NCBI GenBank assembly: GCA_919902775.1
Contig: CAKKRJ010000009.1
Coordinates: 1 to 64,000, forward strand
DNA length: 64,000 bases
Source: Burkholderiaceae bacterium
GTDB taxonomy: Bacteria; Pseudomonadota; Gammaproteobacteria; Burkholderiales; Burkholderiaceae_C
Direction: 5' to 3'
Position 1 is the stretch's first letter; each line of letters begins with the position of its first letter. This document shows, in pieces, positions 41,255 to 50,766 of this stretch. The notes beneath the pieces were generated by a model. The model was not told the DNA's origin. It was given only the letters and a program-made list of their open reading frames with translations, and ran no database searches. The translations under genes and the position numbers were made by a program.

Positions 41255-42211
41255 ATGAACCTTGATCACCCCGTCCTGTCTTCGCTTTTGCCTGTGGTTT
41301 TTCTCATCTTCATTGGCCTGGTTGCCGACAAGGCCAAGCTGGTGCGCGGCGAGTCGGTGCGTGATTTGTCGAACCTGGTGTTCCTGGTGCTGACCCAGGC
41401 CTTGCTGTTTCGCACCATGAGCAGCGTGCACATTGAACAACTCGATTTCAGGCCGGTGGTGCAGTATTTTCTGGTTGCAGGCACTTTGTTCGTGTCGATG
41501 CTGTGGGTGTATGGCGGCAACAGCCGTGCCTCGGTGCTGGCGTTGGCCAGCATTTTCAGCAACACCTTGATGATTGGCGTGCCGCTGGTGGGCCTGGCCT
41601 ACGGGCAAGAGGGGCTGGTGCTGCTGTTCACCCTGATTTCCTTGCACGCGCTGGTGTTGCTCAGTGCGGCCACGCTGGTGCTGGAGTTGCAGGTGGCCCG
41701 TGAACAAGCGGCCTTGTCGGGTCAGCCGCGCCCGATCTGGCGCACCGTGGCGTCTGCCATCCGCAACGCCATCATCCACCCGGTGCCGCTGCCGATTCTG
41801 GTGGGCCTGCTTTATGCGCAAACCGACTGGGGGCTGCACCCGATCGTGGACCGCCCGCTGGCTTTGCTGGGCAGCGCTTTTGGTCCCATCGCGCTGGTGC
41901 TGGTGGGCATCACGCTGTCGCAAACCCCGATTGGGCAGCAATTCAAGTCCGCGCTCAAGCTGTCCTTGGTGAAAACCGTGCTGCATCCGCTGCTCATGCT
42001 GGCCTTGGGCTGGTTGCTGGGTTTGCGGGGGCTGCACCTGGCGGTCATGACCGTGGCGGCGGCTTTGCCGATCGGTGCCAACGTGTTTTTGTTCTCGCAG
42101 CGTTACCGCAAGGAAGAAGAGACCGTGACCGCAGGCGTGGCCGTGTCAACGGCCATGGCGGTGCTGAGTGTGTCGGCGGTGATGGCCGTGTTGCCCTTGT
42201 TGCCTGCCTGA
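41255..42211 (+). CDS. AEC-family transporter
   Basis: A 318-residue protein with about ten membrane helices. LPVVFLIFIGLVADKAKLVRGESVRDLSNLVFLVLTQALLFRTMSSVHIE is the typical AEC (auxin efflux carrier/malate permease-like) start. The second half repeats the fold from RTVASAIRNAIIHPVPLPILVGLLYAQ. Bacterial AEC proteins move organic acids such as malate or malonate, but neither substrate nor direction can be read. It follows msrA by 12 bp and converges on pdxH. Confidence 0.87.
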   Translation: MNLDHPVLSSLLPVVFLIFIGLVADKAKLVRGESVRDLSNLVFLVLTQALLFRTMSSVHIEQLDFRPVVQYFLVAGTLFVSMLWVYGGNSRASVLALASIFSNTLMIGVPLVGLAYGQEGLVLLFTLISLHALVLLSAATLVLELQVAREQAALSGQPRPIWRTVASAIRNAIIHPVPLPILVGLLYAQTDWGLHPIVDRPLALLGSAFGPIALVLVGITLSQTPIGQQFKSALKLSLVKTVLHPLLMLALGWLLGLRGLHLAVMTVAAALPIGANVFLFSQRYRKEEETVTAGVAVSTAMAVLSVSAVMAVLPLLPA

Positions 42212-42230
42212 GCGGGCAGATCGCATCAGA

Positions 42231-42863
42231 TCAAGGTGCCAGGCGCTCGCGCAACCAGCCGTCGCCCTGGGGGGTGTAACGCAGCCGGTCGTGCAGTCGG
42301 CTTTTGCGGCCTTGCCAGAACTGCCAGTGATCGGGCACCAGGCGGTAGCCGCCCCAGTGTGGTGGGCGGGGCGGGTTGAGCATGAATTGGGCGGCGTATT
42401 TGGCGGCGTTGGTCACCAGCACGGTGCGTCCGTCGATCACCTGGCTTTGCGGTGAGGCCCAGGCGCCGATGCGTGAGTCCAGCGGGCGGCTGTGGAAGTA
42501 GGCGTCGCTTTCTTCGTCGCTGACTTTCTCGACCCGGCCTTCGATGCGTACCACCCGCTCCAACTCCACCCAGTGAAACTGCAACGCGGCAAACGGGTTG
42601 CCTGCCAGTTCCTGGCCTTTGCGGCTGGCGTAGTTGGTGTACCAGACGATGCCGTGCGCGTCGTAGCCCTTGATCAGCACCACCCGGGTGCTGGGACGCA
42701 GGTCGCTGGCCACGGTGGCTAGCGTCATGGCATTCGGCTCGGGCACTTCGGCGGTGATGGCTTCTTGCAGCCATTGGCCAAATTGCTTCAAGGGGTCGGC
42801 ATGGGAGGCGTTTTCGTTGAGTTCGGCTTTTTCGTAACTCTTGCGCAGGTCGGCGATGTTCAT
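42231..42863 (-). CDS. pdxH: Pyridoxamine 5'-phosphate oxidase
   Basis: A 210-residue FMN enzyme that makes pyridoxal phosphate from pyridoxine- or pyridoxamine-phosphate. [94 protein letters not shown] is the full catalytic domain with FMN-binding R-V-V-L-K-G and E-R-V-R-I-E-G-R. The C-terminal [24 protein letters not shown] is the PNPOx_C signature. It ends convergently 19 bp from the AEC gene. Confidence 0.95.
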   Translation of the reverse strand: MNIADLRKSYEKAELNENASHADPLKQFGQWLQEAITAEVPEPNAMTLATVASDLRPSTRVVLIKGYDAHGIVWYTNYASRKGQELAGNPFAALQFHWVELERVVRIEGRVEKVSDEESDAYFHSRPLDSRIGAWASPQSQVIDGRTVLVTNAAKYAAQFMLNPPRPPHWGGYRLVPDHWQFWQGRKSRLHDRLRYTPQGDGWLRERLAP

Positions 42864-42920
42864 GGTGCAAGTATAGGCAGCGCTTCAATCCCGGGCTTTG
42901 TCACAGGTCAGCAGTTCAAG

Positions 42921-43817
42921 TCATGGGCTGAATGGGTGATGCCGAAAATCCACGCATTCTTGAACCAGTGGGTGAAGGGTGGCGATCAGTGACCGTGCAT
43001 CGCCACGCCGCCACTGAAATGTGTAATGCAGTGGGACCAGCGGTGTTGGCGAATGCACGAGGCGAAGGTTCAAGGCTGTGACCCAATGGGTGGGTAAAAA
43101 GCCCACGCCCACCCCCAGCCGCAACATGCCGGCCACGGCCCCCCAACTGTTGCAATGAATGCGTTCGTGGACGGACGCCTGGTTTTCCTGCAACCATTCA
43201 TCCAGCAAGCGTGTTGTACCTGCCCCTTGGGGCAGCGTCACCAAGGGCGAGCGCTGCAAGAGTTCTGCTGCGTCCAGCTTGTCTGAGCCTGACAAACCAG
43301 GGGCTGTTGCCCAGCTGAAGTGCGCAGAACCCACCGGCTGAGACAGCAGTTCCGAACGCGAACTGCGTCCCGCAATCACCGCAAAGTCGAGTTCACCGTC
43401 CGCCAGGCGGCGCTCCAATACCCCGCCGACATCGACACAGGGCGCCAGCTCCAACTGGGGATGTGCCCGACGCGCAGCCGCCACGAAGTGGGGCAACCAA
43501 GTCAGTGCAGAGAGATCGCCCACGCCAAAGCGGCAGCGGCCCATCAGGGCCACGTTCGCATCCAGTGTCTGACTCAGCGCGGCCATGGCATTGAGGACCC
43601 CGAGTGCGGAAGGCAGCAAGCGTTGCCCTTCCTCGGTGAGAACGGCCCGATGACCGCTGCGGTCAAACAGCTGGTGGCCCAACGCGGCCTCCAGTTCTGA
43701 AATGCGCTTGGACAGGGACGACACCGACAGGTGGACGCGTTCGGCTGCGGTGGCGAAATTGGTGCAGGTTGCCGCCCACCAAAAGGCTTCCAACTGCTTG
43801 ATGGAGGGCATGGGCAT
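42921..43817 (-). CDS. LysR-family regulator, divergent from a 2-hydroxy-acid oxidase
   Basis: About 298 residues. MPSIKQLEAFWWAATCTNFATAAERVHLSVSSLSKRISELEAALGHQLFDRSGHRAVLTEEG is the LysR HTH, and a substrate domain follows (GRCRFGVGDLSALTWLPHFVAAARRAHPQLEL). Start 43817 (MPMPSIKQ) or 43811; the track start 43997 runs into the neighbour. It is divergent from the FMN oxidase and Bug receptor, which it probably activates in response to a hydroxy or keto acid. Confidence 0.88.
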   Translation of the reverse strand: MPMPSIKQLEAFWWAATCTNFATAAERVHLSVSSLSKRISELEAALGHQLFDRSGHRAVLTEEGQRLLPSALGVLNAMAALSQTLDANVALMGRCRFGVGDLSALTWLPHFVAAARRAHPQLELAPCVDVGGVLERRLADGELDFAVIAGRSSRSELLSQPVGSAHFSWATAPGLSGSDKLDAAELLQRSPLVTLPQGAGTTRLLDEWLQENQASVHERIHCNSWGAVAGMLRLGVGVGFLPTHWVTALNLRLVHSPTPLVPLHYTFQWRRGDARSLIATLHPLVQECVDFRHHPFSP

Positions 43818-43928
43818 GTTGAAGTTGTTTCTAAAAAGAGAACATGAAGATTCTAAATATATCGCTTTTATTTGAAATGCCAGGAACCTAAAGTCGCAAC
43901 CACCCCATCGATTCACGTCCTTCACGCC

Positions 43929-45125
43929 ATGGCCAACTACGCAGAACCCTCCCCGGTGACACTTCCCGCCGCCTTGCGCAACATGCTGTCGCTGCACGAT
44001 TTTGAAGAGGCTGCGCGTCGGAGGTTGCCCAGGCCGATCTTTGGCTACATCGCCGGTGCCGCTGAAGACGGTGCTTCACTCAGGGATAACCGCGATGTGT
44101 TCTCTGAATACGGTTTCGTGACGCGTGTGCTGCACGACGTTTCCAAACGGACACAGTCGGTGGAGCTGTTTGGCCAGCGCTACAGCAGTCCGTTTGGCAT
44201 TGCCCCCATGGGCATCAATGCGCTGTCCACCTACCGCGGAGATGTGGTCCTGGCGCGGGCCGCACAACAGGCCGGCATTGTTTCGATCATGAGTGGCACC
44301 TCGCTGATCCCGATGGAGGAAGTGGCACAAGAGTCCCCTGCAACCTGGTTTCAGGCGTATTTGCCCGGTGATCAGGAGCGCATCGACGCACTGATCGACC
44401 GGGTGGAAAAAGCAGGCTTTGGCACCTTGGTTGTGACGGTCGATATTCCGATCTCTGCCAACCGCGAGAACAACATCCGCACCGGGTTTTCCACACCCAT
44501 GCGCCCCAGCCTGCGCCTGGCCTGGGATGGCATTGTGCGACCCCGGTGGGTGGGTGGCACTTTCTTGCGCACCTTGCTGCGCCATGGGATGCCGCACTTT
44601 GAAAATTCATTCGCCACAAGGGGCGCGCCCATCATGTCACCCAGTGTCTTGCGCGACTTTTCTGCGCGTGACCATTTGAGCTGGCAACACATTGCGCTGA
44701 TCCGTCAGCGGTGGAAAGGCAAGCTGGTCCTCAAAGGACTGTTGCATGTGGAAGATGCCGTGCATGCACAGCGCCTGGGCGTGGATGGCATTGTGCTTTC
44801 CAACCACGGGGGGCGACAGCTGGATGGCGCCACCTCGCCCATGCGCGTGCTGGAAGCCGTGGTCGCGGCGGTAGGCCCTGATTTTCCGGTGCTGATCGAC
44901 AGCGGTTTCCGACGGGGTTCGGACGTGCTCAAAGCCTTGGCGCTGGGTGCGCGCATGGTGTTGGTTGGCCGCCCCTTCAACTATGCCGCCGCTGTGGCAG
45001 GCGAGGCGGGCGTTGCACATGCCATCGAACTGCTGCGCGACGAAGTGGACCGCAACATGGCCATGCTGGGGGTCAGCACCTGCACCGAGCTGGGCCCGCA
45101 GCAACTGGTTCGCCGCAGCATCTGA
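43929..45125 (+). CDS. FMN-dependent alpha-hydroxy-acid oxidase/dehydrogenase
   Basis: A 398-residue TIM-barrel enzyme. LHDFEEAARRRLPRPIFGYIAGAAEDGASLRDNRDVF is the start of the LldD/glycolate oxidase family, and FGIAPMGINALSTYRGDVVLARAAQQAGI follows. VLSNHGGRQLDGATSPMRVL contains the catalytic His, with Arg two residues later in the G-G-R motif, and LIDSGFRRGSDVLKALALGARMVLVGRP is the FMN phosphate site. It oxidises L-2-hydroxy acids (lactate, mandelate or longer) to keto acids; which one is unknown. ATG 43929 chosen; a TTG at 43872 is the only longer option. Bug copy 3 follows by 47 bp. Confidence 0.9.
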   Translation: MANYAEPSPVTLPAALRNMLSLHDFEEAARRRLPRPIFGYIAGAAEDGASLRDNRDVFSEYGFVTRVLHDVSKRTQSVELFGQRYSSPFGIAPMGINALSTYRGDVVLARAAQQAGIVSIMSGTSLIPMEEVAQESPATWFQAYLPGDQERIDALIDRVEKAGFGTLVVTVDIPISANRENNIRTGFSTPMRPSLRLAWDGIVRPRWVGGTFLRTLLRHGMPHFENSFATRGAPIMSPSVLRDFSARDHLSWQHIALIRQRWKGKLVLKGLLHVEDAVHAQRLGVDGIVLSNHGGRQLDGATSPMRVLEAVVAAVGPDFPVLIDSGFRRGSDVLKALALGARMVLVGRPFNYAAAVAGEAGVAHAIELLRDEVDRNMAMLGVSTCTELGPQQLVRRSI

Positions 45126-45172
45126 GCTGCAAATTCTGACCCCCTATTTTCATCACCACCAAGGAGACTTTC

Positions 45173-46159
45173 ATGCCTACCCAACTTTTTCGCCATGGCG
45201 CACGCGCCGCTCTTTGCAGCTTGGCATTCACCGCAGTCAGTGCGGCCCTGGCTCAAAACGCCTACCCCAACAAACCCATTCGTCTCATCGTGCCGTTTGC
45301 ACCAGGCGGGACCACCGACATCATCGCCCGAGTGATTGCCGAACCACTGGGCCGGGAGTTGGGTCATCCGATCGTGGTGGACAACAAAGCCGGTGCTGGC
45401 GGCACCATTGGTGCACAAGAGGGGGTGCGCGCCAAACCCGATGGCTACACCTTGAGCATGGCCACGGTGTCCACCACCGCCACCAATCCGGCCATTACCC
45501 CCAAGTTCCCGTACAACCCCGAGACAGACTTCGCGCCCATCATCAACATCGCCGCGACACCCAACATCATCGCGGTGACGCCCAAATTCCCAGGCCACGA
45601 CTACAAGAGCTTCGTTCAGGAACTCAAGAGCAATCCTGGCAAATACGCCTACGCATCGACGGGCACAGGGAGCATCACCCACATGCTCATGGAGATGTAC
45701 AAAGCCTCGACGGGCATTCAGATGGCGCACATCCCTTACCGTGGTGCAGGTCCTGCATTGAACGACGTGGTGGCGGGTCAAGTCAGCATGAACCTGGACA
45801 ACTTGCCTTCTTCGCTGCCCTTCATCAAAGCCGGCAAATTGGTCCCCATTGTGGTGGCGGCTCCCAAGCGTTTGGCGGTGCTGCCTGATGTGCCTACCTT
45901 CAAGGAAGTCGGTCTGGAGTCTGTCAATCGCATGGCCTACTACGGCATTGTGGCCCCCAAAGGCACACCCAAAGAAATCGTTGACACGGTCCATGCCGCA
46001 GTCAAAAAGGTGCTGGCCAACCCTGCAGTGCAAAAGAGCATCGATGGTACCGGCTCGGTCATTCTGGGCAACACCCCTGAGCAATTTGCCGAACAGATCA
46101 AGACCGAATTCTCTCTGTACAAGCAAGTGGTCAAGACACAGAACCTCTCGCTCGACTGA
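45173..46159 (+). CDS. Tripartite tricarboxylate transporter receptor (Bug family), copy 3
   Basis: A 328-residue receptor. Signal peptide (AALCSLAFTAVSAALAQ) then YPNKPIRLIVPFAPGGTTDIIARVIAEPLGRELGHPIVVDNKAGAGGTIGAQEGVRAKPDGYTLSMATVSTTATNPAI. IPYRGAGPALNDVVAGQVSMNLDNLPSSLPFIKAGKL is the canonical ligand loop. AAGGAGAC precedes the ATG. Placed after the hydroxy-acid oxidase, it probably binds that enzyme's substrate in the periplasm. A CACCTCC-TCAAT-GGAGGTG hairpin (46181-46199) follows the stop but has no T-run. Confidence 0.93.
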   Translation: MPTQLFRHGARAALCSLAFTAVSAALAQNAYPNKPIRLIVPFAPGGTTDIIARVIAEPLGRELGHPIVVDNKAGAGGTIGAQEGVRAKPDGYTLSMATVSTTATNPAITPKFPYNPETDFAPIINIAATPNIIAVTPKFPGHDYKSFVQELKSNPGKYAYASTGTGSITHMLMEMYKASTGIQMAHIPYRGAGPALNDVVAGQVSMNLDNLPSSLPFIKAGKLVPIVVAAPKRLAVLPDVPTFKEVGLESVNRMAYYGIVAPKGTPKEIVDTVHAAVKKVLANPAVQKSIDGTGSVILGNTPEQFAEQIKTEFSLYKQVVKTQNLSLD

Positions 46160-46335
46160 CCTGTCAAGCAACCATGCCGACACCTCCTCAATGGAGGTGG
46201 GCATCCAGGTTCTGGCAGAAAAAATCAGGACGCAGTTCAGAAATTGAATGACTGCCGATGGGCGCTTGGCTGAACTCGGCCATTCCGGTCGAAAACTGAT
46301 TTTCACGTCAGCCGAAACCCCATGCCAAGCTGCAA

Positions 46336-47976
46336 TCAGGTCAACACCGCGCCCTCGCTGGCTGGAAGAACATGTTGACGGTAGCGGCGCATGAACCCCA
46401 CGGGAACCTGGCGCTGGTAGGGTACCCAGTGTTGACGTCTGAGCGTCAGCGTCGTCTCATCCACATGCAGGGTCAGCGCCCGATTCGGGATATCGATTTC
46501 AATCAGATCCCCGTCCTCGATCAGGGCAATCGGCCCCCCTTGCCAGGCTTCCGGGCAGATGTGGCCGACGCAGGGTCCCGAGGTGGCGCCAGAAAATCGG
46601 CCATCCGTGACCAAGGCGGCATTTTTGAATCCGGCCATCTTGAGCGCCACAGTGGCGCCGAGCATTTCTGGCATCCCCGGCGCCCCCTTCGGCCCCATGT
46701 AACGCAGCACCACCACATGATTGGCCTGAATGTGCCCGTCGCCAATCGCCCGGATAGCTTCTTCCTCAGAGTTGAAACAGATCGCCGGACCCTGGCAATG
46801 GAGCATGTCCTCTGACACTCCTGATTGCTTGATCACAGCGGTCTCGGGTGCCAAGTTACCGCGCAAAATGGTGATGCCGGCGCGTCGGCGAAAAGCCTGA
46901 TCCAGCGCTGGAATAACCTTGGCATTGCGCACCCGCGCGGCGTCCATCGTGGCCTGCAAGGATTTGCCGGTGACTGTCATCACGCTGCCGTCAAGGTGCG
47001 GCGCAATCTGTTGAAGCACCGCTGGCATGCCACCGGCCGCCCACAGATCCTGAATGCCGAAAGGACCATTCGGGCTTACCGCCAGCAGCGTTGGAATATG
47101 GTCGGCCGCCTCAAATTCAGCCAGTCCAAAGGGCACTTCAGCCGCGTGCGCGATCGCCGGCAAATGCAGTGCCGTATTGGTCGATGCGCCAATCGCCATG
47201 GCCGTGGCCACCGCATTCTTGAAGGCGGCAGGCGTGAACATCTGCCGGGCATTGAGACCTTCGTGGACCAGACCGACAATACGTTCACCGGTGCGCCGCG
47301 CCGCCTTGAGTTTGTCGGCGTGCCAGCCTGGAATATTGCTGCTGCCGGGCAGGCAAATGCCAAAGGCCTCTGCCAGGCACTGAAAGGTATTGGCTGTACC
47401 CATGATTTCGCAGGCGCCACAGGTAGCGCAGGTGAGTGACTTGTCCAGGCGATGGGCATCCGTCTGAAAATCACCGTGGTCGATTGATCCCGACGGGTTG
47501 TCAACATTGCGGATGTCCATTTGACCCGGTCCGCCACCAAGGTAAATGGCGGGCAAGTCCAGCCTGGCCATGGCCATCATCATGGCCGGGTTGATCTTGT
47601 CGCAACCGGCGATGAACACCACCCCATCGTAGGGCTGTGACCGCAAGTGGGTTTCAATCAGATCGGCGATCAGATCACGCTGCGCCAGCACGAAGCGCAT
47701 GCCGTCGTGCGCCATGGCCACACCATCACAGGGCGCCGGCACGTTGAATTCTGCGCATTCACCACCGGCGGCCAACACGCCATCGCGCACCTTGGCGGCC
47801 AGGCGATCCAGATGGGCGTGCCCCGTCGTCAATTCGGTGTGCGAATTGGCAATGGCAATCAAAGGACGGGTCTTGAGCTGTTCGGCATCAATGCCGGCGC
47901 CGTGCAGCAAGCCCTTGCGAAACATGTTCATCAAGGGGCTGGCACTGTTGGAAAGAATGTCGCTGCGTTTGCTCAT
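46336..47976 (-). CDS. IlvD/Edd-family dehydratase, probably for a sugar acid
   Basis: A 546-residue iron-sulfur dehydratase. Cluster cysteines appear in FIAGCDKINPAMMMAMARL and TCATCGACEIMGTANTFQCLAEA; PAPCDGVAMAHDGM is the third family block. VTDGRFSGATSGPCVGHICPEAWQGGPIALIEDGDLIEIDI is the C-terminal signature. It resembles the ILVD group that includes IlvD, Edd and pentonate/hexonate dehydratases. The partner gene (UxaA-like, 31 bp upstream) and divergent AraC regulator suggest an aldonate or aldarate pathway rather than branched-chain synthesis. Substrate assignment needs an alignment I cannot run. Confidence 0.85.
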   Translation of the reverse strand: MSKRSDILSNSASPLMNMFRKGLLHGAGIDAEQLKTRPLIAIANSHTELTTGHAHLDRLAAKVRDGVLAAGGECAEFNVPAPCDGVAMAHDGMRFVLAQRDLIADLIETHLRSQPYDGVVFIAGCDKINPAMMMAMARLDLPAIYLGGGPGQMDIRNVDNPSGSIDHGDFQTDAHRLDKSLTCATCGACEIMGTANTFQCLAEAFGICLPGSSNIPGWHADKLKAARRTGERIVGLVHEGLNARQMFTPAAFKNAVATAMAIGASTNTALHLPAIAHAAEVPFGLAEFEAADHIPTLLAVSPNGPFGIQDLWAAGGMPAVLQQIAPHLDGSVMTVTGKSLQATMDAARVRNAKVIPALDQAFRRRAGITILRGNLAPETAVIKQSGVSEDMLHCQGPAICFNSEEEAIRAIGDGHIQANHVVVLRYMGPKGAPGMPEMLGATVALKMAGFKNAALVTDGRFSGATSGPCVGHICPEAWQGGPIALIEDGDLIEIDIPNRALTLHVDETTLTLRRQHWVPYQRQVPVGFMRRYRQHVLPASEGAVLT

Positions 47977-48007
47977 GGTAAATAGACGCCTGTCTTTGTT
48001 GTTGAAC

Positions 48008-49492
48008 TCAGAGCATGACGCCCAGATCCCAGGGGCAGAATTCCTCTTCGCCGTAGCCCATTTGTTCGCTCAGGGTGCGTTCCCCCGAGGCCACCGCGAC
48101 GATGCGCTCGAAAATCCGCGTGCCAACCTGTTCAATCGTCTCACTGCCGTCGAGAATCGTGCCGGCATTGATGTCCATGTCATCGGGCATGCGCTGGTAA
48201 AGCTGCGTGCTGCCTGCCAGCTTGATCGAAGGCGCTGGTTTGCAACCAAAGGCCGAGCCGCGGTCGGTGGTGAACACCATCACCGTGGCGCCACCAGCGA
48301 CCTGCGCGGTGGCACCCACCGGATCAAAGGAAGGCGCATCCATGAACACCAGCCCTCGGCCTGGCTCAACCGGCTCGGCATAGAGATAAACCTCGTTGAG
48401 GTTGCTGGTGCCACCCTTGGCAATGGAGCCCAGCGATTTCTCAATGATGGTGCTCAAGCCGCCGGCCTTGTTGCCAGGCGATGGATTGTTATTGATCACC
48501 AAGCCGCGTGGCTTGACAAAATCTTCCCACCACTGGATGCGGTCCACCAGTTTGCGGCCGACTTCCGCGTTGACGGCTCGGGCGGTCAGAATGTGCTCGG
48601 CGCCATAGGTCTCGGTGGTTTCAGAAAGAATTGCCGTGCCACCGTGGCGAACCAACAGATCAACGGCATAACCCAGCGCCGGATTACAGCTGATGCCAGA
48701 CACACCGGATGAGCCCCCGCATTGCATGGCCAGTTTGAGTTCACGCAGGGGCACGGGCTCGCGCTGGACGTCATTGATGACGGGCAACAAAGATGTGATC
48801 CGCTCAATGGCTTTTGTCACCAACTTTTGGGTGCCGCCAAGCGCTTGAATGGACATGGAATCACCGGGCGATCCGCCCAATATGTCGCCCAGGTTGGCGA
48901 TTTCGCAGCCCAGACCCACCACGATGATGTGCGCAAAATTGGGGTGATCGACATAACCTTTGAGCGCCCGTTTCAGCATGTCCACACCTTCGATCGGCGT
49001 GTCGAGCCCACAACCGCTTTTGTGCGTCAGTGCCAGCACACCATCGACATGGGGATAGGCGTCGAGTTTTCCCTCGAAGTGCCTGGCAATCTGTTTGGCC
49101 GCGGTGGCGGAGCAATTGACGCTGGAAACCACACCGATGTAATTGCGCGTTGCCACCTTGCCGTTGGCACGGTGAATGCCCATGAAGGTGCCGGGATTGG
49201 CGACGAAGTCGGTCGCTTTGGCCTGGGTGCCAAAGGCGTAATCACGCTCAAACTCGGCCATGCCCAGGTTATGCACATGCACGTGGTCTCCGGGCTGAAT
49301 GTCTTGCGTGGCCACGCCAATGATTTGGCTATACCGATGAACGAAGGCACCCTGTTTGAGCGCGTGCCTTGCGACCTTGTGCCCGGACGGGATGGGCCCC
49401 GTCGTGACCAGGCCGCCTTCGAGCGTCGCGCCTTGGGCCAGGTCGCTCAGGGCAATCCATACGTCATCGGATGGGTGTAACAGGGTGATCAT
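48008..49492 (-). CDS. UxaA-family altronate/galactarate-type dehydratase
   Basis: A 494-residue protein. Residues ~1-95 are the SAF domain (ATLEGGLVTTGPIPSGHKVARHALKQGAFVHRYSQIIGVATQDIQPGDHVHVHNL). The rest is the UxaA catalytic region, with HKSGCGLDTPIEGVDMLKRALKGYV, GLGCEIANLGDI and QCGGSSGVSGISCNPALGYAVD; conserved cysteines may bind iron. It dehydrates C6 aldonates or aldarates to 2-keto-3-deoxy products. ATG 49492 is preceded by GAGGAG. It is the first gene of a two-gene unit with the IlvD-like dehydratase and is controlled from a promoter with paired AraC-type repeats. Confidence 0.88.
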   Translation of the reverse strand: MITLLHPSDDVWIALSDLAQGATLEGGLVTTGPIPSGHKVARHALKQGAFVHRYSQIIGVATQDIQPGDHVHVHNLGMAEFERDYAFGTQAKATDFVANPGTFMGIHRANGKVATRNYIGVVSSVNCSATAAKQIARHFEGKLDAYPHVDGVLALTHKSGCGLDTPIEGVDMLKRALKGYVDHPNFAHIIVVGLGCEIANLGDILGGSPGDSMSIQALGGTQKLVTKAIERITSLLPVINDVQREPVPLRELKLAMQCGGSSGVSGISCNPALGYAVDLLVRHGGTAILSETTETYGAEHILTARAVNAEVGRKLVDRIQWWEDFVKPRGLVINNNPSPGNKAGGLSTIIEKSLGSIAKGGTSNLNEVYLYAEPVEPGRGLVFMDAPSFDPVGATAQVAGGATVMVFTTDRGSAFGCKPAPSIKLAGSTQLYQRMPDDMDINAGTILDGSETIEQVGTRIFERIVAVASGERTLSEQMGYGEEEFCPWDLGVML

Positions 49493-49552
49493 GTCGTGTC
49501 TCCTCGTGCTTTTAAGGCGCAATGGTAGGCAGGTGTCAGCAGCTTGTCTTTC

Positions 49553-49585
49553 GAATAGAAGACAATCGATTATGAATAGAAGACA
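49553..49585. promoter_or_regulatory. AraC operator: two GAATAGAAGACA direct repeats, 21 bp apart
   Basis: GAATAGAAGACA occurs at 49553-49564 and 49574-49585, identical over 12 bases with a repeat step of 21 bp, two helical turns. The array sits between the divergent uxaA-like and araC genes, ideal for an AraC dimer bound to one DNA face. Confidence 0.75.
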
Positions 49586-49623
49586 CTTTTTCGACGCAGA
49601 CTTGCTGTTCTGAGCGCAAAACC

Positions 49624-50661
49624 ATGAAGAAAAGAACCGAATCGGTCTATTACACGCACCCCAGCTCCCTGTATGGGCTCGATCGCTTGGCGCTGCTCTT
49701 GCATCAACCCATTCAGCCGCTGCTCAGCCGTGTCGGGCTCACAGAGCAAGCCTTGAAAGATCCTGAGATGGTGGTTTCATATGCGGCGATTTGCAAGTTG
49801 CTTGAGGCATGCGCAAGCGAATGGGATTGCCCGGATCTTGGCATTCGTCTGGGCCAGATGCAAAACATGGAATTTTTGGGCCCCGTGGGTTTGGCGGCAC
49901 GGCTGACCGATACCGTAGGCGAAGCCATCCACGCGGTTCAGCTGAACTTGTCCATCCACTCCAACGCCTTTCACTGTGACACTGAATTTGGAAATCATGA
50001 AGGCACCGACCATGCCCGTATCACCTATGCAGCCAAGCCCCATGCAGGTGGCGGAGCGCAAATGGTTGAATTGAGCCTGTGCCGGATCTACCAGTTTTTG
50101 GCGATCACATCTGGGCTTACAAAACCCAAAATTTTGCGTGTGAGCATGCAACATGCACCGCTCAGTTCATCCAGGCTCGGCGCTCGTTTCTTTGGTTGCA
50201 AGATCTCTTACAACGAATCCGTCAATGCCGTCTATGTCGATCGCGCCTTGCTCAGCGTGCCAACGGCCGTGCGCGATGCCAGCATTTCACCCATCGTGCG
50301 CGCCTACCTGGAGCAGACCCGCCAGCAAACGGAATCAAACATGGTGGAAGTCACCCAACGACTGATCGCGCAGTTGCTGGCCACCGGCCGTTGCACCCGG
50401 GACGCGGTTGCAGAGCTGTTGCATATTCACCCCCGCACCCTGCAGCGCCGCCTGGCGCAAGAGCACACCTCATTTGGCGGTTTGCTCGAAGACTATCGTC
50501 GCATCAAGGCCTTTGAAATTGTCAGCCGAGGCTCTATGCCATTGGTCCAGCTGAGCCTGTTGCTTGGCTATGCCAATCAAAGCGCCTTTTCGACGGCCTA
50601 TCGGCGCTGGTACGGAAAGAGCCCCATCAGCGACCGACTTTTCAGCGCAAACGGGGATTAG
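49624..50661 (+). CDS. AraC-family regulator, copy 3 (sugar-acid dehydratase locus)
   Basis: A 345-residue protein with an Arabinose_bd-type ligand domain (SLYGLDRLALLLHQPIQPLLSRVGLTEQALKDPEMVVSYAAICKLLEACASEW) and a C-terminal double HTH (CTRDAVAELLHIHPRTLQRRLAQEHTSFGGLL; MPLVQLSLLLGYANQSAFSTAYRRWYGKSP). It is more distant from the AraC pair at 6.7 and 9.9 kb. It is divergent from the UxaA-IlvD dehydratases, and a clear direct-repeat operator lies in their shared promoter. It is likely their sugar-acid-responsive activator. Confidence 0.9.
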   Translation: MKKRTESVYYTHPSSLYGLDRLALLLHQPIQPLLSRVGLTEQALKDPEMVVSYAAICKLLEACASEWDCPDLGIRLGQMQNMEFLGPVGLAARLTDTVGEAIHAVQLNLSIHSNAFHCDTEFGNHEGTDHARITYAAKPHAGGGAQMVELSLCRIYQFLAITSGLTKPKILRVSMQHAPLSSSRLGARFFGCKISYNESVNAVYVDRALLSVPTAVRDASISPIVRAYLEQTRQQTESNMVEVTQRLIAQLLATGRCTRDAVAELLHIHPRTLQRRLAQEHTSFGGLLEDYRRIKAFEIVSRGSMPLVQLSLLLGYANQSAFSTAYRRWYGKSPISDRLFSANGD

Positions 50662-50766
50662 AACGGTCCAGGTCAATACATGGCTTGCGATGGCGCCGCC
50701 ATCAGATTCAAGCTGACTTGGATGTCAATGGTTCGAGAATTTTTAAAATTTCAGATCGAAAATGTC

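Noticed and set aside
40586-42037. 483-aa minus-strand ORF
   Set aside because: Antisense to msrA and the AEC gene; Gln/His-rich shadow.
46181-46199. Terminator after Bug copy 3
   Set aside because: A seven-base-pair stem is present but no U-run follows, so it is not listed as a terminator.
44981-46306. 441-aa minus-strand ORF
   Set aside because: Antisense to Bug copy 3; no family features.
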